The notes below the pieces were generated by a model. That model did not search any database. It saw only the letters and a program-made list of their open reading frames with translations, and had not been told where the DNA came from. From the NCBI GenBank assembly GCA_022791945.1, contig JAAVZY010000036.1, forward strand, positions 1 through 57,789: a stretch of 57,789 nucleotides of DNA. The letters are read 5' to 3'. The stretch is from Oscillospiraceae bacterium (lineage in GTDB: Bacteria; Bacillota; Clostridia; Oscillospirales; Ruminococcaceae). The position numbers and the translations under genes are program-made. Position 1 is the stretch's first letter, and each line of letters begins with the position of its first letter. Below are positions 25,376-34,145 of this stretch, piece by piece.

Positions 25376-26344
25376 TCACGCGCTCCATCCCTCGGGGATC
25401 ACAAACTCCGCGTACTCCTGGCGGAGGCTCCGCAGAAGCTCCGGGGAGGAATCCCGTCCCAGGCGGCGCATACAGGAGATGAGCGCGCCGACCACAGGCT
25501 CGAACAGGGGGCGGCAGGGGCGGAGATCCGGGCGCTCCGCGCCCAGAACCTCAAAGAAGCGCTCCCGCAGAGGGACGCAGTGGCGGAAGACGCTTCCGGT
25601 GGTGCAGACTGCCAGCCCCGGCCCGGCCTGATGCTTTTTGAGCATAGCCAGCGCCTCCCCGGCCAGGAGCGCGCCGCCCCGCCGGAGAATCTCCAGGGCG
25701 GTGGGATCCCCCTGGGCGGCCGCTTCGTTCACCGTCCTGCAGCAGGAGCCCAGGAAAAACGCCGGGGCCTGGGTATGGTAAACCGCCCGGTAGACCGCGT
25801 CCCTGCCCGTCAGGCCGTGGCGCTCCCTCAGGAGATCGTGGAGCAGCCCCGGCTCCTGGATGCCCTCCAGGCACCGCATCATGGAGCGCACGGCCCGCCG
25901 TCCGATCCAGACGCCGCTGCCGTCGTCGTCCAGCAGATGCCCCCAGCCGCCCAGGACATCCGTCTCCCGGCCATCCTCCACATAGAAGATATCGCTTCCG
26001 GTGCCCGACAGGGCGCAGATCCCGTCCGTCTCCCCGCAGGCCAGCACGCCCACGCCTCCCTCCCCGGCGGTCATACTCCCTCCGCAGGGAAGAAACCGGC
26101 GGAGCTGCTCCTCATACAGGTGAGGCTCTGTGGAAACCGCGAGGGCAATCGCCGGAATCTCCCGGCCCGCCTGTTCCAGAAGCGCCCGGATGCAGGCGCG
26201 GACATTCTCCTCCGCCTGCTCCCGGGAGCGGACGGTGGTGTTCACTCCCTCCGTGCGGGCGGAGGAGAGCAGGCGGCAGTCCTCGTCAAACAGGATTCCC
26301 TGCAGCTTGGTGCCGCCTCCGTCAAAGGCCATGTAGTAGCGCAT
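25376..26344 (-). CDS. BadF/BadG-family sugar kinase (N-acetylglucosamine kinase-like)
   Basis: A 322-residue member of the ASKHA (actin/hexokinase) fold. The phosphate-1 loop is MAFDGGGTKLQG at residues 5-16. SGTGSDIFYVEDGRETDVLGGWGHLLDDDGSGVWIG forms the phosphate-2 and adenosine-contact region. Such proteins in gut Firmicutes phosphorylate amino sugars (GlcNAc, MurNAc); the dehydratase-activase members use an Fe-S cluster not evident here. ATG 26344 has AAAGGGG upstream. It is sixth of seven genes in a minus-strand run. Confidence 0.85.
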   Translation of the reverse strand: MRYYMAFDGGGTKLQGILFDEDCRLLSSARTEGVNTTVRSREQAEENVRACIRALLEQAGREIPAIALAVSTEPHLYEEQLRRFLPCGGSMTAGEGGVGVLACGETDGICALSGTGSDIFYVEDGRETDVLGGWGHLLDDDGSGVWIGRRAVRSMMRCLEGIQEPGLLHDLLRERHGLTGRDAVYRAVYHTQAPAFFLGSCCRTVNEAAAQGDPTALEILRRGGALLAGEALAMLKKHQAGPGLAVCTTGSVFRHCVPLRERFFEVLGAERPDLRPCRPLFEPVVGALISCMRRLGRDSSPELLRSLRQEYAEFVIPEGWSA

Positions 26345-26372
26345 AGGCGTTGCCCCTTTCCGGCTGATTCGG

Positions 26373-26891
26373 TCAGCACTTCCTGGGGGCGGGGTACTCC
26401 TCCCCGAAGGTTTCCGCAGTCACGGATTTCATCTTCTGCTCCTGCTTGGGCCGGTCGGAGTAGTCTGTGGGAGCGGACACGATCCGATCCACCACGTCCA
26501 TCCCCTGGGTCACCTTGCCGAAGGAGGCATAGCTTCCGTCCAGATGGGAGGCCGCGTCCACCATGATGAAGAACTGGGAGCCGGCGCTGTCCGGATGGCT
26601 GGAGCGGGCCATGGAAAGCACGCCCCGGCTGTGGCGCAGGCTGTTGGAGAAGCCGTTCTTCTGGAACTCCCCGGGAATGCTGTAGCCCGGCCCGCCCATG
26701 CCCGTGCCCTGGGGATCGCCCCCCTGGATCATAAAGCCGGGAATCACCCGATGGAAGATGGTCCCGTCATAGAAGCCCTTCTTCACCAGGGAAAGGAAAT
26801 TGTTCACCGTGTTGGGCGCGATCTCCGGATAAAGCTCCGCCTGGACGATCCCTCCGTCTTCCATTTCGATGGTCACAACTGGATTTTTCAT
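26373..26891 (-). CDS. Cyclophilin-type peptidyl-prolyl cis-trans isomerase
   Basis: A 172-residue cytoplasmic cyclophilin. The active-site segment FHRVIPGFMIQGGDPQGTGMGGPGY contains the catalytic Arg and the Phe/Met/Gln pocket residues, and SAGSQFFIM follows. Position F...W is occupied by HLDGSYASFGKV, as in short bacterial forms. It speeds proline isomerisation during folding. GAAAGGAATG precedes the ATG at 26891. Confidence 0.95.
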   Translation of the reverse strand: MKNPVVTIEMEDGGIVQAELYPEIAPNTVNNFLSLVKKGFYDGTIFHRVIPGFMIQGGDPQGTGMGGPGYSIPGEFQKNGFSNSLRHSRGVLSMARSSHPDSAGSQFFIMVDAASHLDGSYASFGKVTQGMDVVDRIVSAPTDYSDRPKQEQKMKSVTAETFGEEYPAPRKC

Positions 26892-26939
26892 AAAAACATT
26901 CCTTTCTGCCGCTTCTGCAGCAAGAAAATGATGGCGCCC

Positions 26940-28274
26940 CTATTCTTCCTCTCCGGCTTCTGAGGAGGACTCCTCATCGGAAGCGCTTTCCCCCGAGGCA
27001 GCGTCCGCCTCAGAGGAAGCCGCTCCCTCAGAGCCGGCGTCCTCCTCAGGCGCGGAGGCAGTCCCCAGGGACAGAGACTCCCCGGAGGAAACCGGCAGTT
27101 CTTCCTCATTCGCCCAGCCCTCATCGTCAATGGCGGGAGTGGGAGCGGTATCCGCGCCCTGCTCGCTCCGCCCGGTCACCTCCAGCAGCCGGACCGACAG
27201 CATCTGATAAGCATCCCGGTTCCGCTTCAGGGTGTACTCCATGATCTTATCCACCGTGGCGCTGCTGTGATCCTTCTCCAGATTCCAGAGCGCGTCCGGC
27301 AGAACGTAGGACACCCGCAGGGTGTACACATCCCCGGAGCGGCTGATCTTCTCCACCCGGGGCGTGTAGGCCAGGAACCGGGGGGTGGATTCGATGATAT
27401 ACCGTTTGTTATCGGAGTCATAAAGCATCTGGACGCTGGGATCGTCAATGGACTGGTGCTCGATCTGCACGTCGTTGCCGTACAGGCTCCGGATATAAGG
27501 CTCGATGTCCGTGTCCGGCACAGTCATGGCCCCCAGATCGTCCTTAGGATACTTGGACTTGTCGCCGCTGTCAATGATGAAGGCCCAGATGGCGGACTGA
27601 ATGATGGCGGAATTCTCCAGGGCCTCCGGGGAGTCAAACTCCGGTATATCCACAATGACCAGCGGGAAGATCACCCGCGCCAGCTCCTCCTTCTGGGCAG
27701 TGGCGTTTACCAGATTCCGGGTCAGGCTGATCCCTGCCGCCACGGAGGAGATCACCCCAATCACAAAGAACAGGGTGACGATCACCCCCAAAACGGCAGT
27801 AGTCCTTTCCCGGCGGCTCATCTGCTTGCGCCTGCGCTTGGGCATGGGGGGGATGGCCTCCTCCTGGGGGAGGGGCTTCTGCTGGTCGTAGGCTCTCCGC
27901 CGCCGGGGCGGGGGAGGGGGCTCCTCCACCACCTCCGCCGAGGTTACGGCAATATGCCGCACCGCGGGCTGGCGCAGCTCCCGATCCTCCAGGGAATCCT
28001 CGATGATCCGGGCGCTCTCCGCAAAGGAGCGCCTCCGTTCCTCCGGCTGGGGCGTCTCGGAACGCTCCGGACGCTCGGCGCGCTCCTGGCGGTGCTGGCG
28101 CTTCCGGCCCTTCCGGGCGGGGGGAGGCGGTTCCGCCGGAGCCGCTGTCTCCCTTCCGGCCTCCCCGGGAGCGGCCTGATCCGGGGGCGTCTCCCCCGGA
28201 TCCTCCTGTCTGCTGATATTGGAATTGAGCTCGGAAAGGATCTTTTCCAGCTCCTGATTTTTGTCCTTCTCCAT
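26940..28274 (-). CDS. Hypothetical single-pass membrane protein with disordered ends
   Basis: A 444-residue protein. The N-terminal part, about 150 residues, is low-complexity and charged (KKGRKRQHRQERAERPERSE type). One membrane helix follows basic residues (VLGVIVTLFFVIGVISSVAAG). The outside domain (about residues 180-390) looks folded, with DIEPYIRSLYGNDVQIEHQ, and the C-terminal 60 residues are acidic and Ser-rich. The layout resembles envelope or sporulation-associated proteins of Clostridia, but I recognise no family. It sits between proA and the cyclophilin gene with gaps of 20 and 48 nt. Confidence 0.75.
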   Translation of the reverse strand: MEKDKNQELEKILSELNSNISRQEDPGETPPDQAAPGEAGRETAAPAEPPPPARKGRKRQHRQERAERPERSETPQPEERRRSFAESARIIEDSLEDRELRQPAVRHIAVTSAEVVEEPPPPPRRRRAYDQQKPLPQEEAIPPMPKRRRKQMSRRERTTAVLGVIVTLFFVIGVISSVAAGISLTRNLVNATAQKEELARVIFPLVIVDIPEFDSPEALENSAIIQSAIWAFIIDSGDKSKYPKDDLGAMTVPDTDIEPYIRSLYGNDVQIEHQSIDDPSVQMLYDSDNKRYIIESTPRFLAYTPRVEKISRSGDVYTLRVSYVLPDALWNLEKDHSSATVDKIMEYTLKRNRDAYQMLSVRLLEVTGRSEQGADTAPTPAIDDEGWANEEELPVSSGESLSLGTASAPEEDAGSEGAASSEADAASGESASDEESSSEAGEEE

Positions 28275-28294
28275 TGATCTGCCTTCTTCTCCTT

Positions 28295-29545
28295 CTACTC
28301 CCGGATTTGCCCGCTGCCAAAGATCACATACTTGCTGCTGGTCAGCTCCTCAAGGCCCATGGGGCCTCTGGCGTGGAGCTTCTGGGTGGAGATCCCGATC
28401 TCAGCCCCCAGGCCGAATTCCTCGCCGTCGGTAAATCGGGTGGAGGCGTTCACATAGACCGCTGCGGAATCCACCCGCCCCACAAACTGAAAGGCATTGT
28501 CCAGATTGCTGGTGATGATCGCCTCGGAATGGCCGGTGGAATATTTCGCAATATGGGCCACGGCCTCGTCCAGGCTGTCCACCACCCTGACCGACAGCAC
28601 ATATCCCAGAAACTCCGCAGCGTAGTCGTCCTCAGTGGCCAGGCCGATCTTGTCCTCCAGGATCTGACGGGCGCGGGGGCACCCCAGGAGGATCACGTTC
28701 TTCTGCTCCAGCCGCTCCTTGCACATGGGCAGGAACTGCCGGGCCACCCCTTCATGGACCAGCAGGCTCTCGCAGGCGTTGCAGACAGAGGGGCGGCTGG
28801 TTTTGGCATTGTAGACAATGGAGGCCGCCATCTCCAGATCGGCGAAAGCGTCCACATAGATATGGCAGTTTCCGGCCCCAGTCTCGATCACCGGAATGGT
28901 GGCGTTCTGCACCACCGACTGAATCAGCCCCCGGCCTCCCCTGGGGATCAGCACGTCCAGGGAGCCGTTGAGGGTCATCATCTCCTGGGCAGTCTCCCGG
29001 GAGGTGTCCTCCACCAGCAGGACGATGTCCGGATTCAGCCCCACCCGGCGGATGGCGTCCTGCATGATCCGCACCAATGCCATGTTGGACTGGAGGGCCT
29101 CCTTCCCGCCCCGCAGCATCACCCCGTTGGACGCCTTCAGGCAGAGGGCGGCGGCGTCCACGGTGACGTTGGGCCGGGCCTCGTAGATGATGCCCACCAC
29201 GCCCAGAGGCACCCGCACCTTTTTCAGCACCAGCCCGTTGGGCAGGGTCTTGCCGGAGAGAATCTCCCCGATGGGGTCGCTGAGGGCAGCCACCTTGCGG
29301 ACGCCTGCCGCCATGGCCCCGATCCGCTCCGGAGTCAGGGCCAGCCGATCCAGCATGATGCTGTTGATGCCGTGCTGGGCGGCGCATGACACGTCCCCCT
29401 CGTTGGCCCGGAGGATTTCCTCCTGGTTTTCCTCAAGGGCGTCGGCAATCTCCCGGAGCAGACGGTTCTTCAGGGCGGAGGACGCTCCGGCGATGGCGGG
29501 CTGAGCGGACTTGAGCCGGGCGGCGAGGTTTTTCAGGGCTGACAC
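28295..29545 (-). CDS. proA: Gamma-glutamyl phosphate reductase
   Basis: A 416-residue ALDH-fold enzyme, second step of proline synthesis: gamma-glutamyl phosphate plus NADPH gives glutamate semialdehyde. The active Cys is in [11 protein letters not shown], and [26 protein letters not shown]-like sequence, STRFTDG and [21 protein letters not shown] are diagnostic. The start is a GTG at 29545 behind TTAGGAGATG. It lies 26 nt downstream of proB. Confidence 0.97.
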   Translation of the reverse strand: [416 protein letters not shown]

Positions 29546-29571
29546 GTTTGATCATCTCCTAAGCAGAAGGT

Positions 29572-30384
29572 TTACCGGCCGCTCCGGGGCGCGTCGCCCA
29601 GAAAGAGGGTGCCGGCGGGCCTGCCCTCCAGCAGGCCGTAGAGCTTATTGGGGTCCTGGCCGTTGAGGATGGCCATGGGGATCCCGTTTTCCATACAAAG
29701 GGAGGCGGCGTGGAGCTTGGTGGCCATGCCGCCGGTGCCGAACTCGGATCCCCTGCCCCCGCCCAGCGCCAGAATGTCCTCATCCAGCTTCCGCACCAGG
29801 GGAATCAGCCGGGCGTCGGGGTGCTCCCTGGGATTCTGCTCATAGAGGCCGTCAATGTCAGACAGGATCACCAGGAGATCCGCCTTGACCAGGGAGGCCA
29901 CAATGGCGGAGAGGGTGTCGTTGTCCCCGATTTCGATTTCGTCCACGCTGACCGTGTCGTTTTCGTTGACCACGGGAATCACTGACAGCTCCAGCAGCCG
30001 CCGGAGCGTGTTGCAGACGTTCTCCTTCCGGAGGGGGACGTCGATGATATCCCGGGTCAGGAGCACCTGGGCCACCTGATGGTTGTACCCGGAAAAGTAT
30101 TTGTCATAGAGGTACATGAGCTCGCATTGGCCCAGGGCGGCGCAGGCCTGCTTGGTGGGCATATCGGAGGGGCGCTGGCGCATCCCCAGACTGCCTGCCC
30201 CGACCCCGATGGCCCCGGAGGTCACCAGGACCAGCTCCTTGCCCGCGTTTTTCAGATCCGCCAGGACCTTGACCAGGCCCTCCACCCGGCGTATGTTGAG
30301 CATTCCGGTGGAATGGGTCAGTGTAGAGGTGCCCACCTTTACAACGATCCGTCTGGCTTGGGGAAGTACAGAGTATTCTGACAT
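29572..30384 (-). CDS. proB: Glutamate 5-kinase, short form without PUA domain
   Basis: A 270-residue amino-acid kinase making gamma-glutamyl phosphate from glutamate and ATP. RRIVVKVGTSTLTH, LVTSGAIGVGAGSLGM, NENDTVSVDEIEIGDNDTLSA and GGRGSEFGTGGMATKLHAA are all present. It ends right after the kinase domain (about 260 residues) and lacks the PUA domain of E. coli-type ProB (about 367 residues). Both possible starts (ATG 30384 and 30393) have weak ribosome sites; 30384 has GAGG close by. Loss of PUA may alter proline feedback, as in other short forms. Confidence 0.93.
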   Translation of the reverse strand: MSEYSVLPQARRIVVKVGTSTLTHSTGMLNIRRVEGLVKVLADLKNAGKELVLVTSGAIGVGAGSLGMRQRPSDMPTKQACAALGQCELMYLYDKYFSGYNHQVAQVLLTRDIIDVPLRKENVCNTLRRLLELSVIPVVNENDTVSVDEIEIGDNDTLSAIVASLVKADLLVILSDIDGLYEQNPREHPDARLIPLVRKLDEDILALGGGRGSEFGTGGMATKLHAASLCMENGIPMAILNGQDPNKLYGLLEGRPAGTLFLGDAPRSGR

Positions 30385-30517
30385 ATGCCTCATCCATTTC
30401 TATGTAGGCTCCCGGCGGGGGATACCTCCGCCGGGGTGTGCGCGTTCCCAGCAATCCTCCCAAACAGCCGTATTCCCATACGCCGCAGGGAAGCCCGCCC
30501 TATAGGGCGGCATTTTT

Positions 30518-31294
30518 CTACAGGGAGGATTCTCTTTCCAATTCGTCCTCTGCGTATACGGCCAGCGCGGCCCGGATCAGGGGCATGGCAAAGGGGATTG
30601 GGGCCAGCAGCAGACAGAGCAGATCCAAGGGCAGGAGCAGGCAGAGCAGGCGGAAAAGCCGCGCCCGTCTTCCGGCCATGAGCCGCCGGGAACGGACCAG
30701 CGCCCGGAAAGGATTCCGCTCCCGATTGGTTACATACAGGTAATCCGCCAAGAAAAATCCCATCAGCAAATAGGCGGAAAAGAACAGTCCCAGCAGGGCC
30801 AGCAGGAAAACCAGCAGCAGAAAGATTCCGTAAAAGGGGCCAAGAATGGCCCTGGGCGATTCCTGCCGGAGGGAGAGCCGCACCACTGCCGACAAAAACA
30901 GGGACGGCAGCGCCGGGAGCATCAGGGCCAGGAAGCAGGCAAAATCCCGCACCAGGCAGTACCACAGGGCCGCTCCATATTCCCGCCAGGATGAGAAGCA
31001 TCGGAATGTGCTCCGGAGGGGATGGTATTCCCCGTCCAGCTTCTGGTGCCAGCCCTTCACCCCCAGCAGCAGCGGCGAGAGAAGCAGAAGGGTCAGACCC
31101 AGCCCGGTGAGCGTGCCCGCCAGCGAGGCGGCGCCTGGCAGGAGCATCTCCGCCAGACAGGCAGCGAGCCAGAAGACGGCGCGGGCAAGGATGGTCAGGA
31201 AGCAAAGGGAAACCGCCGCAGAGTAACTGCCTTTGACCCGCTCCAGGCCCAGAGAGCTTACCTGCCGCAGCCGCATCGGATAGATTTCTTCCAC
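30518..31294 (-). CDS. Uncharacterised multi-pass membrane protein
   Basis: A 258-residue protein with about five hydrophobic segments separated by Arg-rich loops. Its C-terminal part (NPFRALVRSRRLMAGRRARLFRL...DLLCLLLAPIPFAMPLIRAALAVYAEDEL) resembles the DUF975 pattern of clostridial membrane proteins, but the match is loose. The start is a GTG at 31294, 6 nt after AAAGGAGC; ATG 31276 is the alternative. It heads the minus-strand run that leads into proBA. Confidence 0.6.
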   Translation of the reverse strand: MEEIYPMRLRQVSSLGLERVKGSYSAAVSLCFLTILARAVFWLAACLAEMLLPGAASLAGTLTGLGLTLLLLSPLLLGVKGWHQKLDGEYHPLRSTFRCFSSWREYGAALWYCLVRDFACFLALMLPALPSLFLSAVVRLSLRQESPRAILGPFYGIFLLLVFLLALLGLFFSAYLLMGFFLADYLYVTNRERNPFRALVRSRRLMAGRRARLFRLLCLLLPLDLLCLLLAPIPFAMPLIRAALAVYAEDELERESSL

Positions 31295-31414
31295 GCCGCG
31301 CTCCTTTCTTTTTCGTGCAGAGATAACAATTGGTATTATACCACACTCTTCCCCCATTAGCCAAGGCCGCCCAGCAAAAAATCTGCTGTCCCAGGGAGGG
31401 TGTGCTGAAAGGTC

Positions 31415-31783
31415 AAGTCCGCGAGAGCTCTGCTCTCGCGCTCTCGCCAAGGGGACGCGTCCCCTTGGATTCCCGTCTTTTTGGGGTGGGGGGTGCGGCG
31501 CAGGACGTACCCCCCACGCAGGGTGGAGCTTTTTTCTTTACGAAAAAAGCGTATTGCGTGAATCAGACTGCCTGCGTGGCAGAAAGCCGGAAGTCTGTAC
31601 AGACCTGACCCCAACCCTTTCCGCCCTTAAAAAAGCCCTTAAAAATAATGGGAATCCAAGGGGAATCCCTTCCCGATGCGCCGCTGGCGGCGCATCTCAG
31701 AATTCGGCGAAGCCGAATTCCTAGGTGCGTCGTGAAACGACGCACCGCGGAGATGCGAGGGCAGAGCCCTCGCGGCCTTCCCT
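31415..31783. repeat. Mosaic palindromic repeat, copy 7
   Basis: Ends on the base before the stop codon of the phosphatase gene. Modules: CGCGAGAGC/GCTCTCGCG, CCAAGGGGAC/GTCCCCTTGG, the T/A hairpin near 31530-31552, AGTCTGTACAGACC, GATGCGCCGC/GCGGCGCATC, GAATTCGGC/GCCGAATTC, GGTGCGTCG/CGACGCACC and GCGAGGGC/GCCCTCGC. Confidence 0.9.
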
Positions 31784-32500
31784 TTATATCAGATTCCCGT
31801 TGTCGAAAGCGCGGTCCTCTTCTTCGCTCCAGGAGTCGTCGACGGGGAGCTCGTGCTGATATTCGAGCATGACGCCGTCGGTTTCCACGCCGTAGGGGAT
31901 GGGGGTGAACACCTCCACGGCCTGGGCGTTTGACCACAAGGCGGCGTTCACCACCACAGTATAGCCGCAGCCGCTTTCCACCTTCCAATCCATCATTCCC
32001 CGCCGGGGCAGTCCGCAGCGGGCCAGGAAGGACATGATCACCCCGCTGTGAGTGACCACTGCGGCGTCGCTGATGCCCGTGCTCATCATATCCATGAGCA
32101 CCCCGTGAAAGCCTCTCAGGACCCGCTCCTTGAAATCGCTCATGGCCTCCGCCCCCTGGGGGATGGTTTCCTGGGCGCTCTCCAGCCACTTCCGATAGGT
32201 GGGATCCCCCTTCAGCTCCTGGGGCGTGCGGTTCTCAAAGGCTCCGAAGGAATACTCACGCAGATCCCACACCGTCACAGGGGTCATATCCGGATAAAAT
32301 ATGCGGGCGGTTTCCACACACCGCTTCAAGGGGCTGGAATACACCCGCCCCACATTGGGATACTCATATTTTTCCCTCAGCGCCAGAAGCTCTGCGGCCC
32401 CCCTGGCGCAAAGATCCAGATCCGTTGAACCAATATATCTGCCCTCCAGGTTTCCGCTGGTCAGACCATGGCGGATCAGATAGAGCCTGTAAGCACGCAT
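31784..32500 (-). CDS. Histidine phosphatase family protein (phosphoglycerate-mutase-like)
   Basis: A 238-residue protein with the RHG signature in LYLIRHGLTSGNLEGRYIG (catalytic His about residue 10), YSSPLKRCVETARIF, the acidic Glu region GAEAMSDFKERV and the second His in VVTHSGVIMSF. This branch covers phosphoglycerate mutases, alpha-ribazole phosphatases and broad phosphatases; substrate is undetermined. ATG 32500 follows GGGAAGGGACGG. The C-terminal 50 residues (EVFTPIPYGVETDGVMLEYQHE) extend beyond the usual domain. Confidence 0.88.
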   Translation of the reverse strand: MRAYRLYLIRHGLTSGNLEGRYIGSTDLDLCARGAAELLALREKYEYPNVGRVYSSPLKRCVETARIFYPDMTPVTVWDLREYSFGAFENRTPQELKGDPTYRKWLESAQETIPQGAEAMSDFKERVLRGFHGVLMDMMSTGISDAAVVTHSGVIMSFLARCGLPRRGMMDWKVESGCGYTVVVNAALWSNAQAVEVFTPIPYGVETDGVMLEYQHELPVDDSWSEEEDRAFDNGNLI

Positions 32501-32653
32501 AATTCCGTCCCTTCCCGGCAAACTGCCTGTCATGATATATTTGATTGCTGTTTCGATTTTTGATGAAAAAGCGGCGGGAATCGCCTGATTTTACCTTTTA
32601 ACGCATTTTGTACAAGAAAAATTGACAAATCTGCATTTTTCGAGAGAAACATC

Positions 32654-32682
32654 TTTACAAACTGTAACGAATGTAATATAAT
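32654..32682 (+). promoter_or_regulatory. Sigma-A promoter of the XRE regulator
   Basis: TTTACA (32654-32659), 17-nt spacer and consensus TATAAT (32677-32682). About 130 nt of GC-rich leader follows. Confidence 0.75.
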
Positions 32683-32818
32683 CAACTTTACGTAGCTCCA
32701 CAACGCGTCATAAGGCACGGGGGCTCGGGTCTGAGGGCCGCGGCGACGACGCGGGCTTCGGGCGGCAAAGTTCCGGCAGGGGGCGCCACGTTCGCCTGTC
32801 TGAGTAGGAGGATGTGGA

Positions 32819-33499
32819 ATGAACGCGGATTTCCCCCGCATATTGACCTTGCTGCGCAAGGAGCGCGGCATCAGCCAGAAGCAGGCGGCTTCCCAGCTGG
32901 GCATTTCCCAGGCGCTGCTTTCCCACTATGAGAAGGGCATCCGGGAATGCGGACTGGACTTTCTGGTGCGGACCGCTGACTTTTACGGCGTATCCTGTGA
33001 TTATCTGCTGGGGCGTTCTCCGGAGCGAACCGGCGCGAAGCTGACCGTAGAGGATATTCCCGAGGGCGATCAGGGCAAGGAGAACACCCTGCGGGGCAGC
33101 ATTCTGCCCACGCTGAACAAAAAGCTCCTGTTCAACGCCATGAATATTGTCTTTGATCTGCTCCAGACCATCAACGACAAGAGGCTCACCGCAGAGCTGT
33201 CCAGCTTTTTGAGCCTGGCGGTTTACCGGGCCTTCCGGGTGGTATATGGGATCAACCCCAAGAATGAGCAGACCTTGTTCAAGGTTGCGCCGGCGATGGC
33301 TCAGGCAAAGGCGATTGCTGCGATGATTGTCTGCGAGGCCACTGCCGCCGGGATTGCGGGAGAGGTGCGCTCCTCGTCCCCGGCCGTGGTGGAGAAGCTG
33401 TACATCACCAACGAGACGCTGAGCAGGGATTACCCGCAGTTTACGTCCTCCCTGCTGAATCTGATCAAAAACTCCGAAAACGCCGTCAGCCGCAGCTGA
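32819..33499 (+). CDS. XRE-family helix-turn-helix transcriptional regulator
   Basis: A 226-residue protein. The HTH_3 domain covers about residues 6-62 (ILTLLRKERGISQKQAASQLGISQALLSHYEKGIREC). A mostly helical C-terminal region may serve dimerisation or ligand sensing (LLFNAMNIVFDLLQTINDKRLTAELSSFLSLAVYRAFRVVYG). The target and signal are unknown. ATG 32819 has AGGAGGATGTGG upstream. It is monocistronic, with its own promoter and a following terminator. Confidence 0.92.
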   Translation: MNADFPRILTLLRKERGISQKQAASQLGISQALLSHYEKGIRECGLDFLVRTADFYGVSCDYLLGRSPERTGAKLTVEDIPEGDQGKENTLRGSILPTLNKKLLFNAMNIVFDLLQTINDKRLTAELSSFLSLAVYRAFRVVYGINPKNEQTLFKVAPAMAQAKAIAAMIVCEATAAGIAGEVRSSSPAVVEKLYITNETLSRDYPQFTSSLLNLIKNSENAVSRS

Positions 33500-33581
33500 G
33501 GAAGGCGTTCAGTACCCGTATATTGTAGCATCCCCGACCGCAAAAGGAAAGGGTCCGCCCGTGTCCAATTTGTAAAATTTC

Positions 33582-33623
33582 AGCCGCTCGGCGCAGCTCC
33601 GGAAGGAGCTCTGCCGAGCGGCT
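33582..33623 (+). terminator. Terminator of the XRE regulator gene
   Basis: A 19-nt arm AGCCGCTCGGCGCAGCTCC pairs with its near-complement across a GGAA loop, with a two-base internal mismatch; GTTTG follows. Confidence 0.7.
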
Positions 33624-33641
33624 GTTTGACTGATGGGTAAG

Positions 33642-34140
33642 GGGGAAGACCTCGAGGGCTCTGCCCTCGAGTCTCCGTGATGCGCCGCTGGCGGCGCATC
33701 GGGGATCTAAATCCCCTTGGAACCCGTAATTTTAAGGGCTTTTTTAGGGGCGGAAAAAAAGGGGGGTCAGGTCTGTACAGACTTCCGGCTTTCTGCCACG
33801 CAGGCAGTCTGATTCACGCAGTACGCTTTTTTCGTAAAGAAAAAAGCTCCCTCCTGCGTGCGGGGTACGTCCTGCGGCGCAAGAGGGATTCCGAGCGTGA
33901 CACAGCGTTCCCCCTCCGCAGAAAGTCCCGAGCATAACAGAACACGCTCAAGACTCTCTGCGCCGCCTGCCTACCCATTTTTTCTTTACGAAAAAATGGG
34001 TAGGCAGGCGATCGACCACAAAGGAAGTATCAGCGGGGAAGGAACCAAAATCCCACACCCCCATAACCCCAAAAAGATGGGAATCCAAGGGGATTTAATC
34101 CCCTTGGCGGAGCTCGAGGCAGAGCCTCGAGGTCTTGAAG
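33642..34140. repeat. Mosaic palindromic repeat, copy 8
   Basis: Between convergent genes, ending 6 nt from the DUF3737 stop. Modules: CTCGAGGGC/GCCCTCGAG, GATGCGCCGC/GCGGCGCATC, GGGGATCTAAATCCCC, AGTCTGTACAGACT, two opposed T/A hairpins (near 33825 and 33980), CCCATTTTTTC/GAAAAAATGGG at 33974-34002, CCAAGGGGAT/ATCCCCTTGG and CTCGAGGC/GCCTCGAG. Confidence 0.9.
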
Positions 34141-34145
34141 GGGCG

